Positions 17,653-27,867 of a DNA stretch of 64,000 bases are shown in pieces. The notes beneath the pieces were generated by a model that worked only from the letters and a program-made list of their open reading frames with translations, was not told where the DNA came from and ran no database searches. Position numbers and translations under genes: made by a program. How positions within the stretch are numbered: position 1 is the first letter of the stretch; each line of letters starts with the position of its first letter. The stretch comes from Bacillota bacterium (lineage in GTDB: Bacteria; Bacillota; UBA4882; UBA8346). The stretch spans positions 133,771-197,770 of the forward strand of contig JAKOTQ010000096.1 of the NCBI GenBank assembly GCA_029776205.1, written 5' to 3'.

Positions 17653-18237
17653 TTACTCAGAAAAAATGCCCCGAATTTCCCCGCTGGTGTTATAAAGGAA
17701 AAATAAGCCTCTGTCTGATTGCAGCCAATCGGAATCTTCCGGGAGCCTTGCCCGTTCATCAACCCAGTAAACCCCGAGATCTCCCGATTCCGGTTGAAAA
17801 ACCGTTAGACGCAAACGGCCTTGAATATATTGATAATCCTGAATAATCCCTTCAAAACCGTAATAAAATCCATTGACCAGACAAACTTCACCTTCAGTAT
17901 TTATATAAACCGTTGCTTCAAAATATGCTGCATCCGTAACCGGTAACAACGCTTCCCATGACGCTTCAAACCCGTTACAAAAGAACCGGGCATCCCGACT
18001 AATTTCCCAACATATTGGTTTGCCTTCGACCGTTAACTGTAGATTCTCCGGAGAGAGAAAGGTAACCTCCCCATAATATTCACCGGATACTCTGTAAATT
18101 GCTTTCATCCGGTTCACTTCCGATATATTTCCGGTATAATCCGGTACCAATCCGTGTGATGCCAAAACTCCGCTTTGCCAAAGTAATACCACGAATAATC
18201 CAAAAACAGTCCCAACGAACAACTTCTTCAATATCAT
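17653..18237 (-). CDS. Secreted protein of unknown function
   Basis: No family is recognised. The 194-residue protein begins with a basic, strongly hydrophobic segment ending in GVLASHG, a likely signal peptide or N-terminal anchor. The rest is beta-rich and acidic, with repeated short aromatic strands (FYYGFEGII, YQYIQGRLRLTVF). The start ATG has GGGGTG upstream. It lies downstream of pyrG on the same strand but beyond the pyrG terminator, so it is probably transcribed separately. Confidence 0.65.
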   Translation of the reverse strand: MILKKLFVGTVFGLFVVLLWQSGVLASHGLVPDYTGNISEVNRMKAIYRVSGEYYGEVTFLSPENLQLTVEGKPICWEISRDARFFCNGFEASWEALLPVTDAAYFEATVYINTEGEVCLVNGFYYGFEGIIQDYQYIQGRLRLTVFQPESGDLGVYWVDERARLPEDSDWLQSDRGLFFLYNTSGEIRGIFSE

Positions 18238-18325
18238 TCCATTTCACCCCGGGCTATATCAATTTGCATCCTTTGAACAACTGGATGTAATACTCATTAT
18301 TGACAGCCTCGGGGCAAAAAATACA

Positions 18326-18346
18326 AAAACCGGGAAAATCCCGGTT

Positions 18347-18348
<2 letters not shown>
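18326..18348 (-). terminator. Terminator of pyrG
   Basis: The stem ACCGGGA with TCCCGGT, extended by A/T pairs, overlaps the last codon of pyrG. A T-rich tract follows on the minus strand. Confidence 0.85.
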
Positions 18349-19981
<1,633 letters not shown>

Positions 19982-20812
19982 TTAATCTATACTATCTTGG
20001 ATTTCGATCTCTTCCCCGTCTTCAGCCGTCTCGTAACGCTCCGATATAAGTTCAAACGTATTGTCTGTCATCCAGATATAGAAGGCCCCGTATAAAAAGA
20101 TCATCAAAATAACCGACGGTGCGCTCAAATAGAAGGCCCCGTATAAAAAGATCATCAAAATAACCGACGGTGCGCTCAAAACATAAATTAAAGCCATCGT
20201 CAGATTGACGACTAAAGTCAATCCAAAATTATCCATCATCACCAAAAAGGCTTTTCGAAAAACATCCGCAAATTTATGTTTGTAATAAATCAGCGGAATT
20301 AAATAAAATGACATCAAGAATAACAGAGCAATAATATAAAACGTTACCAGTCCGATAACTTTCATAAAGAAACTGGTTTCAATCAATGTAATGATAAAGT
20401 TGATAATCAATAAAACTATTCCAAAAGAGAAAGCTCCAAATACTTTGAAGGAACTCCAATATGACTTTTTAAACTGCTCAAAAAAGGTCTTTTTCTCCAA
20501 ATAATTTTCCTTGCGAACCTGATGCATACCATAAAGAGCCACAGTAACCGGGCCGGCAACCAAGGTATTCCAACCGGCAATTATAAGCATCGTCGTATTA
20601 AACAAGGGTAAAATCGCCTTTGCACCATCAGGTTTAAAGATATTTTCTGCAATAAAAACGCAAATAGCGGCGATAAAACTTGTCATGGGCAACGTGGCAA
20701 TAAACCAAATCAAGCTGACCAGAAACATATAGCCCATAGACTGGTAAAGTTCAGTAACGGTTAATTTCAGCACCGTTCCATACGCTTTAATCAGCGGCAA
20801 TTTTTCTTTCAT
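19982..20812 (-). CDS. Multi-pass membrane protein, possibly DUF624/YesL-like, with internal tandem duplication
   Basis: This is an integral membrane protein with about five or six hydrophobic helices and an acidic C-terminal tail. The pattern loosely fits DUF624 (YesL) proteins of unknown function, and I am not certain of the family. A 17-residue segment, LSAPSVILMIFLYGAFY, occurs twice in a row near residues 215-250. The encoding DNA is an exact 51-bp tandem repeat. The insertion is in frame and lengthens the last hydrophobic region. The gene lies between argS and pyrG on the same strand with short gaps. Confidence 0.75.
   Translation of the reverse strand: MKEKLPLIKAYGTVLKLTVTELYQSMGYMFLVSLIWFIATLPMTSFIAAICVFIAENIFKPDGAKAILPLFNTTMLIIAGWNTLVAGPVTVALYGMHQVRKENYLEKKTFFEQFKKSYWSSFKVFGAFSFGIVLLIINFIITLIETSFFMKVIGLVTFYIIALLFLMSFYLIPLIYYKHKFADVFRKAFLVMMDNFGLTLVVNLTMALIYVLSAPSVILMIFLYGAFYLSAPSVILMIFLYGAFYIWMTDNTFELISERYETAEDGEEIEIQDSID
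20079..20180. repeat. Exact 51-bp tandem duplication inside a membrane-protein gene
   Basis: Copy 1 is 20079-20129 and copy 2 is 20130-20180, with no mismatch between them. Identity at every base, including third codon positions, implies a very recent event or an assembly artefact. Confidence 0.97.
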
Positions 20813-20840
20813 CGTTCATCCCCCCCTGAGCGGCGCCCGG

Positions 20841-22520
20841 TTACATCCGTTCCGGAGCAGATACTCCCAACAGTTCCAACCCCCGACGCAATACCGTTCG
20901 AACGGTCCTCGCCACCGCCAGCCGGGCTGCTGTCACATCCGTATCATCCGTAATGAATCGTTTCCGGTTATAATACGAATGAAATGCCCCGGCCAGATCC
21001 AATAAATAGGACGTTAACCGATGAGGTTCGCGCATTCGGGCCGCCTCAATGATCACTTCCGGAAAATGAGCCGTTTTTTCGATCAATACCTCTTCATCCT
21101 CCGACCATTGATTCTCATATTGGTCTACATGAGCGCTGGAAATATCAACGGGACCGGCTTGGGCAAATACACTCCCAATCCGGGCATAGGCGTATTGAAC
21201 ATAGTATACCGGATTTTCATTGGATTGGGATTTGGCCAAATCCAAATCGAAATCAAGATGACTTTCCGGACTGCGCATCAAGAAAAACCAACGGGCCGCA
21301 TCATTGCCCACTTCTTCCAGTAAATCGGTCATGGTTATAAAATTACCGCGCCGTTTGGACATTTTGAAAGGCTGTCCGTCTTTAATCAGGTTAATTTGTT
21401 GGGCAATCAAAATCTCTAACCGTTCCGGATCGATTCCCAGCGCAGCCATAGCTGCCTTCATTCGGGGAATATACCCGTGATGGTCCGGACCCCAGATATC
21501 GATCACCCGATCATAACCCCGGTTAAATTTATTGAGGTGATAGGCGATATCTGCCGTAAAATACGTGGTCCTCCCATCGGAAGTACGCAACACCCGATCC
21601 TTATCATCTCCGAAATCCGTGGTTCGAAGCCAGGTAGCCCCATCCTGCATAAAGGTAAGGCCTTTGGCTTCTACCAGTTTAAGGATTTCAGCGACTGCGC
21701 CGGACTGGTGCAGCGTCCGCTCGCTAAACCAGCAATCATAATGAACGCCGTAACGCTCCAAATCCGCCTTTTGAGAGGCCAATATCTTCTGATAGGCAAA
21801 CTCCTTAAAAACCGTTATCCGCTCTGCTTCGGGCAACTCTAAATAGCTGTCCCCTTTATCTTCGATCAATTGGCGAGCTAAATCAATAATGTACTCGCCT
21901 TGATAACCTTCTTCCGGAAAGACCACGGATTCGCCGAGAAGCTCCCTGTAGCGGGCATCCACCGACTGTCCCAATATCTCCACTTGAACCCCGTGATCAT
22001 TCACATAATACTCCCGTTCGACTTCAGCACCACAGGCACTGAACAAGCGACCTAAAGTATCCCCTAAAGCTGCTGCCCGGGCATTAACCACATTCATCGG
22101 CCCGACCGGATTGGCACTGACAAATTCCAATTGGATTTTCTGACCCGCCAGTTCTGAATTACAGCCATAGTCAACCCCTTCATCCAAAACCGAAGCGACG
22201 ACCTCTGCGAGCCATCTCCGGTTGAGAAAGAAATTGATAAATCCGGGCCCAGCCACTTCACACTTTTCCACGTAAGGATTATCGCCAAAATTAGCAATAA
22301 TGATTTGAGCCGTATCCCGCGGAGATTTTCGGACGCTTTTGGCCAATACCAGAGCTAAATTCGATGAAAAATTGCCATGATTTTTATCCTTGGGGACCTC
22401 TAACATAACTGGAGGAAGCTCCTCAAAAACCAATTCCCCTTTGGCCTTCGCTTGTTCTGCGCCTGCTATGAGCAGGTTAACCAAACTTTCTTTGACTTTC
22501 CGGGTAACGATCTTTTCCAT
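20841..22520 (-). CDS. argS: Arginyl-tRNA synthetase
   Basis: ArgRS charges tRNA-Arg. The N-terminal additional domain, the catalytic Rossmann core starting LEFVSANPVGP, the KMSKRRGNF loop and the C-terminal anticodon-binding domain are all present over 559 residues. The class I HIGH motif is unusual: where SANPTGPLHxGH is expected, residues 143-146 read NVVN. The KMSKS-type loop is intact. It is followed by the membrane-protein gene and pyrG. Overall identification is certain; the signature change is discussed as a finding. Confidence 0.96.
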   Translation of the reverse strand: MEKIVTRKVKESLVNLLIAGAEQAKAKGELVFEELPPVMLEVPKDKNHGNFSSNLALVLAKSVRKSPRDTAQIIIANFGDNPYVEKCEVAGPGFINFFLNRRWLAEVVASVLDEGVDYGCNSELAGQKIQLEFVSANPVGPMNVVNARAAALGDTLGRLFSACGAEVEREYYVNDHGVQVEILGQSVDARYRELLGESVVFPEEGYQGEYIIDLARQLIEDKGDSYLELPEAERITVFKEFAYQKILASQKADLERYGVHYDCWFSERTLHQSGAVAEILKLVEAKGLTFMQDGATWLRTTDFGDDKDRVLRTSDGRTTYFTADIAYHLNKFNRGYDRVIDIWGPDHHGYIPRMKAAMAALGIDPERLEILIAQQINLIKDGQPFKMSKRRGNFITMTDLLEEVGNDAARWFFLMRSPESHLDFDLDLAKSQSNENPVYYVQYAYARIGSVFAQAGPVDISSAHVDQYENQWSEDEEVLIEKTAHFPEVIIEAARMREPHRLTSYLLDLAGAFHSYYNRKRFITDDTDVTAARLAVARTVRTVLRRGLELLGVSAPERM

Positions 22521-22541
22521 GCTAAACCCCTTTGCTACAAA

Positions 22542-22565
22542 GAAAGGTCACCGAAGTGACCTTTC
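22542..22565 (-). terminator. Terminator of fmdB
   Basis: The stem GAAAGGTCAC/GTGACCTTTC has a TTCG loop on the minus strand and a short T-rich tail. It sits directly after the fmdB stop and before argS. Confidence 0.8.
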
Positions 22566-22566
22566 G

Positions 22567-22815
22567 TTATGATGCTTTAGATTCTGATTTGGAAGATGAA
22601 CCTGCTGTTTTTTCAGCAGCAGCTTTCGAATTATAGTCACCGGACCGATAGTCGGTAACATGGAAGCCAGACCCTTTGAAAATGATATTGCTATTCTGGC
22701 TTATCAAGCGACGAACTTCTCCAGAGCATTTGGGACAATGAGTTAATGTTGTCGAGATCCCGTGAAACTCTTCAAAAATTCCACAGTTTTTACATTCATA
22801 CTCATATGTTGGCAT
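22567..22815 (-). CDS. FmdB-family zinc-ribbon protein
   Basis: This small protein of 82 residues has the FmdB/CxxC zinc-ribbon signature. MPTYEYECKNC opens the protein and CPKC follows about 20 residues later, then the GSGFHVTDY segment and a Lys/Ser-rich tail. FmdB proteins are widespread putative regulatory or ribosome-associated proteins with no settled function. An AAGGAGGTGAAGCC ribosome site precedes the ATG. Confidence 0.9.
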   Translation of the reverse strand: MPTYEYECKNCGIFEEFHGISTTLTHCPKCSGEVRRLISQNSNIIFKGSGFHVTDYRSGDYNSKAAAEKTAGSSSKSESKAS

Positions 22816-22950
22816 GGCTTCACCTCCTTATACCGATCTATACAGAATGAAGTGACAATTTATAAATTATTAAAAAATTTCAAAATTATTCTTTCTTAAG
22901 CAACAACAATATATTAAGTGAAAGACGGCCAATTGTCAAGATGGATTCAG

Positions 22951-23220
22951 CTAGATAACCAACTCCTGACGCACCCATATACTACAAATTACCCATAAAA
23001 GCAAGAGGATGGTTATCAACCAACCGATTGCCTCCCCGAATGGGCTCCGCTTGGAACCGGCGATCACTTTAAATCCGGCCAGAATCAACAATACCGGCCA
23101 ATACATTCGGGCTAATTCCAAATAAACACGACATAGATAAAGCGGTAAAATACCAAAATTCCGCAGCAGCAAAACAACACCTATCAATATCAAAACCGTC
23201 GCTGTCCTGATCTTATTCAT
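22951..23220 (-). CDS. Small membrane protein, LiaI/LiaF-TM-like
   Basis: This 89-residue protein has three hydrophobic helices (VLILIGVVLLL, YWPVLLILAGFKVIAG and the C-terminal WLITILLLLWVICSIWV). The LIGVVLLLRNFG...YWPVLLILAG pattern resembles the LiaI/LiaF transmembrane region. The ATG (23218-23220) overlaps the stop of the upstream radical SAM gene by 8 bases and has a GGAGGCG site, so it is translationally coupled. Its function is unknown. Confidence 0.75.
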   Translation of the reverse strand: MNKIRTATVLILIGVVLLLRNFGILPLYLCRVYLELARMYWPVLLILAGFKVIAGSKRSPFGEAIGWLITILLLLWVICSIWVRQELVI

Positions 23221-24961
23221 TTTGTAACGCCTCCGTCTCAATTTCTATTATCCGAACCTGCCCGGGCTCATAAACAAACAAAAGCACCACCGGCCCGGCG
23301 GACGGTTCCATCCCGGGACATTCCAAAATTCGGCGCGGATCAAAATCAAACCCGGCCATATAAGTCTTTCTTAAAATCTCCCGCACTGAAAGAGCCTCAT
23401 ATTCAGGAAGCCAGCGAATAACATTCTCACGATTTTTCCAAAACGAATACGCTTGAGATGCCAATTCCCGGTCCGACGGACCAGCCCATTCCGGTAGCTC
23501 AACCGAACGTTCTCCAGCCAAATAGTCATATTTCAGCAAATTACTGACCACTGCTGTATCAAAACCATAATCCCGGCAATAATCGCGAAGAAAACCATAA
23601 TAGTCCTTTCCCTTATGGGAGAGTTCATCTAAGCCGTACCGCTTCCACCAGTCAGCCAACGTTTCAAAGAAATCAAACGGCGAAGGATGACGGGCAATAA
23701 GATAAGCCAGCGTCACCCGGAACCTTCCGGTATTGTGGTAACGCTCCAATAATTCTTCAATGGTTTTTAAACGCAATAGTTCGTCATAAGTTATCCAATG
23801 ACTGCCAAGTACCTCATAAGGAGTTTCCCGGGTAAATCGATAACCATATTCCTCCGCCCTGTCCCGCAGTCCTGAACCGCGGAGCAGTTTTAGAAAACCT
23901 AACTGTAACCGATGGGGATTCAGTTGAAAGGTTTGATTAAACGTCGTGCCAAACGTAGGATAATCTTCTGCCGGTAAACCGGCGATCAGATCCAAATGAA
24001 CAAAGACGTTCGTTTCTGTAACTAAACGACGGACATTGTGAGCTAGTTGTTCCCAATTCATCCGACGTCGAATTAAAGCCAGCGTCTCCGGATGGGTACT
24101 TTGAACGCCGATTTCAAACTGAAACATTCCAGCCGGAGCTTTTTTAAGGATCTCAAAAGCCTCTTCATCCAACAAGTCACCGACTACCTCAAAATGAAAA
24201 TTGGTCTCTCCGGGATGTTCAATCAGAAACCCCCATATTTCCTTAGCCCATTTAGGATTGCAGTTAAAAGAACGATCCACCAGCTTCACCTGGTGAACAC
24301 CGGCCTCGATGAAACGCAACAATTCCTCTTTCACCCGATCCATCGGAAAGTACCGGACTCCCTTTTCATTGGATGAAAGGCAATATTGGCAATGAAAAGG
24401 ACAGCCTCGGGTGGTCTCATAATAAACCAGTTTCCGTTGGAAGGGTTCCAGATCATCCGGATAGGGAAAAGGAAGAATATTCAAGTCTTCGATCTCAGGG
24501 CGGGTTTCCGTTCGAATGATCCTGTCTCCATCCCGAAAAACCAACCCCCGCACCTGTTCAAACTCAGGGCGGGGACGTTTCAGTTCATCCACCCATTCTT
24601 TAAAGGCGATTTCCCCTTCCCCGCAAATAATGAAATCGATCTCAGGATTATCTTTTAAGATGCCTTCCGGATCGTCCCAGACTTCCGGGCCTCCCAGAAT
24701 AATCTTGGTTTTTGGAGCAACCTGCTTTAAACGGCGGCTGATAATAAGGATCTGCTCCATATTCCAGATATTGCACGAGAAACCGATGACATCTGCCTTC
24801 TCCCTGTATATTTCGCCGCAGACCCATGCCAAATCTTGATTTATATTATACTCTTTAAATTCAACCTCCGGATGAAACGGGCGGTTGTATTGGTATATAT
24901 ACCACAAAGCCAGCGATGTATGGACATATTTAGCATTTAAGGTTGTGAGTAAGATTTTCAT
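23213..24961 (-). CDS. B12-binding-domain radical SAM protein
   Basis: This 582-residue protein has an N-terminal cobalamin-binding-like Rossmann domain (MKILLTTLNAKYVHTSLALWY, ICGEGEIAF), a radical SAM core with the cluster motif CPFHCQYC near residue 190, and a C-terminal DUF4080-type extension. Such proteins use a [4Fe-4S] cluster and SAM, with or without bound cobalamin; the substrate is unknown. The start ATG 24959-24961 follows GAGGTCATC. A small membrane protein is coupled to its 3' end. The upstream 700 bases contain no gene. Confidence 0.9.
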   Translation of the reverse strand: MKILLTTLNAKYVHTSLALWYIYQYNRPFHPEVEFKEYNINQDLAWVCGEIYREKADVIGFSCNIWNMEQILIISRRLKQVAPKTKIILGGPEVWDDPEGILKDNPEIDFIICGEGEIAFKEWVDELKRPRPEFEQVRGLVFRDGDRIIRTETRPEIEDLNILPFPYPDDLEPFQRKLVYYETTRGCPFHCQYCLSSNEKGVRYFPMDRVKEELLRFIEAGVHQVKLVDRSFNCNPKWAKEIWGFLIEHPGETNFHFEVVGDLLDEEAFEILKKAPAGMFQFEIGVQSTHPETLALIRRRMNWEQLAHNVRRLVTETNVFVHLDLIAGLPAEDYPTFGTTFNQTFQLNPHRLQLGFLKLLRGSGLRDRAEEYGYRFTRETPYEVLGSHWITYDELLRLKTIEELLERYHNTGRFRVTLAYLIARHPSPFDFFETLADWWKRYGLDELSHKGKDYYGFLRDYCRDYGFDTAVVSNLLKYDYLAGERSVELPEWAGPSDRELASQAYSFWKNRENVIRWLPEYEALSVREILRKTYMAGFDFDPRRILECPGMEPSAGPVVLLFVYEPGQVRIIEIETEALQNE

Positions 24962-25020
24962 GATGACCTCGTTTGTGTTTTTCATTAATATTTTCGTTTT
25001 TCCTAAAAGATTCCTGCTGA

Positions 25021-25440
25021 TTGGGGACAGTATATTCGTAATTACTATTTCAATATTGTAAAAAAAATCGCTATATTTTTTCCAGTATTTCCTTACTTTA
25101 AGTTACCCGTTATTGCTTTGAGATTCTTAGTGATTTTTTGCCAACAGGAGACACTGCCCGCTCTCCTGCACCTCCTAACATCAAAGCCTTCTTGAACACA
25201 CCTTAGGGTTAGCCGTGAATGCATTACCGAACGCCCGCTGCCGCTTTTTTACCGCCAAAAAGGCGGCGCAAAAAGGCGTTTGGGATTCGGCCTATCCACC
25301 AATCGAAGCATATGGACGTACGAAGAGATTGGAGGGGTCTGGGGACACAATTGTCCCCAGCGGTGGGGTTAAGGGGTTGACCTCACAACCCCTTTGGAAT
25401 AATTCGTTCATTAAGCTCCCCCGATAAGCCGACAGGCCGA
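25021..25440. repeat. Palindrome-rich intergenic block, possible mobile-element remnant
   Basis: The gap 24962-25678 has no credible gene but at least four strong hairpins: 25145-25168 (CAGGAGA/TCTCCTG), 25252-25266 (CCGCC-AAAAA-GGCGG, set in a longer imperfect stem), 25339-25360 (CTGGGGACA/TGTCCCCAG) and 25371-25394 (AAGGGGTTG/CAACCCCTT). A GGGGACA word also occurs near 25023. Local composition is more GC-rich than the AT-rich flanks. This looks like a REP- or MITE-type element, but no terminal repeats or transposase are visible. The AT-rich part 25441-25660 shows nothing definite. Confidence 0.5.
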
Positions 25441-25678
25441 AAAGATAATCTACCGAAAATCTATAGACCAAAAGCAAAAAATAATCTATCATTAAACCCT
25501 TGAAAGTAAAAACATTCAAAATGCTTACATCTTAATTTAAAGCTACTTTACATGCCGATAATATCTAACAACTATTAAGAGACATATTCCGATTTATAAA
25601 TTTATTAATTCTTAACACACCCCAAAAAGGTCGCTACTCTTTCCTGTCGAAGATCAACTCTGAAAAGAGGTGTCCCTT

Positions 25679-26512
25679 ATGTTGATTGATTGCCATACTC
25701 ATGCATTTGCCGATAAGATCGCTGATCGGGCCGTTGAACAATTGATCAATTATTATCATATCAACACGACCTTTGGAGGCCGTCTTGCTGATTTAATCGC
25801 TGCTGCTAATACCGCCCGTTTAGATGCCCTGATTATGCTGGTGGCAGCCACCAAACCGGAACAACTCAAACCGGCCAATGACTGGATTCTGGCTCTTAAT
25901 AGTCTTTCTCAAGCTCAATTAGAAGCTCAGCTCAATATGCCTGTTTGCCCCCGGATCATTCCTTTTGGAGCCTTTCATCCCGATGCTCCCGGATGGGAAG
26001 CAGAAATCGCCAGACTCCGCTCAGCCGGCATCAAAGGCATCAAACTTCATCCTGAATTTCAGCAGATCGATCTGGCTGATCCTGCTTTGTCGCCCTTTTG
26101 GGAAGAGGTCCGCCGTGACTTCATTATCATGATTCATGTCGGCGACCCGAGAGTAAGTGCAGACAATTACAGCACACCTCGAAAAATCGCGACACTTCTG
26201 GACAAATTCCCCGGTATCCGCATTATTGCTGCACATCTCGGCGGATATAACTTTTGGGAAGAAGTTCTCCATACCCTGGCCGGCAGAGAAGTTTATCTCG
26301 ACACATCCAGCACTCTATCCTATATTAATCCGGAGCTGCTCCGGCAGATCGTTTCCAAACACGGAACTGACCGGTTGCTTTTCGGCAGTGACTACCCATT
26401 AAAATCCCCTGCCCAAGAGTTAGAACTCTTCGAAACCAAATTAAAATGGTTAACTTCCCGGGAAAAAGACCAGATTCTTGGAGATAATTGCGCCAAACTA
26501 TTAGAAATTTAG
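25679..26512 (+). CDS. Amidohydrolase-family metal-dependent hydrolase
   Basis: This TIM-barrel hydrolase belongs to the amidohydrolase-2 group. The N-terminal metal motif CHTH, a Lys in GIKGIKLHPEF, His in MIHVGD, His in IIAAHLGG and the late Asp in FGSDYP make a complete metal site. The start is ATG 25679-25681, with AGAGGTG 6 nt upstream; a GTG three codons earlier overlaps that site. The length is 277 residues. The substrate cannot be told; decarboxylases and hydrolases both occur in the family. It is a single gene, with no T-rich terminator of its own strand seen. Confidence 0.85.
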   Translation: MLIDCHTHAFADKIADRAVEQLINYYHINTTFGGRLADLIAAANTARLDALIMLVAATKPEQLKPANDWILALNSLSQAQLEAQLNMPVCPRIIPFGAFHPDAPGWEAEIARLRSAGIKGIKLHPEFQQIDLADPALSPFWEEVRRDFIIMIHVGDPRVSADNYSTPRKIATLLDKFPGIRIIAAHLGGYNFWEEVLHTLAGREVYLDTSSTLSYINPELLRQIVSKHGTDRLLFGSDYPLKSPAQELELFETKLKWLTSREKDQILGDNCAKLLEI

Positions 26513-26540
26513 AATAATAAAATCTAGAGAAAGAATTCAT

Positions 26541-26567
26541 AAAAAAAACTCTTTCTTCCGAAAGAGT
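26541..26567 (-). terminator. Terminator downstream of the response regulator/HD-GYP gene
   Basis: An 8-bp stem ACTCTTTC/GAAAGAGT with a 4-nt loop is followed on the minus strand by seven or more T residues. It lies between two convergent genes and serves the minus strand. Confidence 0.85.
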
Positions 26568-26617
26568 CAAACTGCACACAACCTGCAACTATCTATAAAT
26601 CAAAGATTTATCCGGCT

Positions 26618-27622
26618 TCAACTATTCCCAAATCGAAATTTACGTTCGCGGAATAGTTTAATACAGACATCCACCACATCAGCATCATAAAGAGTGCCCC
26701 GATGAAGCACGATCTCGTTCAACGCCTTTTCGACACCCAACGCCGGACGGTACGGACGGTGAGAAGACATGGCTTCAACCACATCCGCTACACTGAGAAT
26801 TTTAGCTTCCAGCAAAATTTCCGAACCGGTTAATCCTTCCGGATACCCAGAACCGTTGATCCGTTCATGATGCTGATGCACTATCCGGTCAATAGGCCAA
26901 GGAAACTCGATGGATTTTAAAATGTCAAACCCTACTTTAGGATGGGTTTGTATCAGATTAAACTCAATCGGGGTCAACGGTCCCGGTTTACTCAAAATCT
27001 CAGCCGGAATGTTGATTTTCCCCAAATCATGAACTTCGGCAGCCAACCTCACCCCATCAAGCTGCTCTTTTTCCAATCCCATCTCCCGGCCGATAGCCTC
27101 CACGAGCTTCGTCACTTCCCGCTGATGGCCGGCAGTATAAGGATCCCGGATTTCAACAGCAAGCGACATGGCTGAAATGGTTTTTTCCAAAGAACGCCGC
27201 AATTTTTCCAAACTCAACCGAAGTTCTTCTTCAACCCGTTTCCGCTCGATCGCATATCGAATGGTTCGGGCAAGAATATTATGATCCACATGGCCTTTGA
27301 CTAAATAATCCTGAGCCCCTTCCCGAACGGCTGTTAAAGCGATTCTTTCATCATTCAATCCGCTCATGACGACGATAGGGACACCGGGTATCTCACCATA
27401 AAGCCGTATAAATGTCTCCAACCCCTGGCTGTCCGGAAGTGACAGATCTAACAAAACGATATCTACCTCACCGGCAGCTGCCATCTCCAGTCCTGCCTCC
27501 AGCTCCCCGGCATACTTCAGTAGAAAGGACTGACCACCAATATCCGAAAGCAGTTCACGGATTAATAAAACATCCTCCTGATCATCCTCGATTAGTAATA
27601 AACGGATTGGTTTTTCCATCAT
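26618..27622 (-). CDS. Response regulator with HD-GYP output domain
   Basis: A receiver domain (LLLIEDDQEDVLLI, phospho-acceptor Asp in IVLLDLSLP, VMSG, then VKGH) is linked by a short coiled-coil-like helix to a complete HD-GYP domain. The latter has HDLGKINIP, HHER, NGSGYPEG and a C-terminal helix. It is predicted to degrade c-di-GMP in response to phosphorylation by an unlinked histidine kinase. It lies downstream of the EAL-HDOD gene with a 245-base gap. The length of 334 residues is normal. Confidence 0.93.
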   Translation of the reverse strand: MMEKPIRLLLIEDDQEDVLLIRELLSDIGGQSFLLKYAGELEAGLEMAAAGEVDIVLLDLSLPDSQGLETFIRLYGEIPGVPIVVMSGLNDERIALTAVREGAQDYLVKGHVDHNILARTIRYAIERKRVEEELRLSLEKLRRSLEKTISAMSLAVEIRDPYTAGHQREVTKLVEAIGREMGLEKEQLDGVRLAAEVHDLGKINIPAEILSKPGPLTPIEFNLIQTHPKVGFDILKSIEFPWPIDRIVHQHHERINGSGYPEGLTGSEILLEAKILSVADVVEAMSSHRPYRPALGVEKALNEIVLHRGTLYDADVVDVCIKLFRERKFRFGNS

Positions 27623-27867
27623 GGCATTTTCTCCATTTCACCAAGAATACGATCACAATCCACTTATAAACATAGGATAACAGTCTTGGATGCCTTCATG
27701 AAGAACAACACGGGGGCTCAATCTTCCCATGCTATGTATGAACCATTTCTAAACTCAATAATATACGGCTTCTCGCCTGAATCCCCAGCCGTTTGGCCCG
27801 AGTCAAGCTGATCATGGGTTTACCTTTCAGAGGTGGCCTCATACCCAGAAATGATGGGTTTTTACCT
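27623..27867 (-). other. Intergenic leader of unknown structure
   Basis: These 245 bases separate the EAL-HDOD and HD-GYP genes. The minus strand contains GGTAAACCC and several short stems, including ACGGCT/AGCCGT (27758-27785) and ACCCA/TGGGT. It is reminiscent of a structured leader but does not match any riboswitch core I know. An open frame runs through part of it but has no ribosome site. Confidence 0.3.

Noticed and set aside
25292-25519. Open frame of 75 codons on the minus strand in the palindrome block
   Set aside because: It is made of the hairpin sequences and has no ribosome site or recognisable domain.
27690-27867. Possible c-di-GMP-I (GEMM) riboswitch suggested by AAAGGTAAACCC near c-di-GMP genes
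   Set aside because: The essential downstream core (GGGACGCAAAGCC-like and the GGGTTGCC-like closing strand) is absent.
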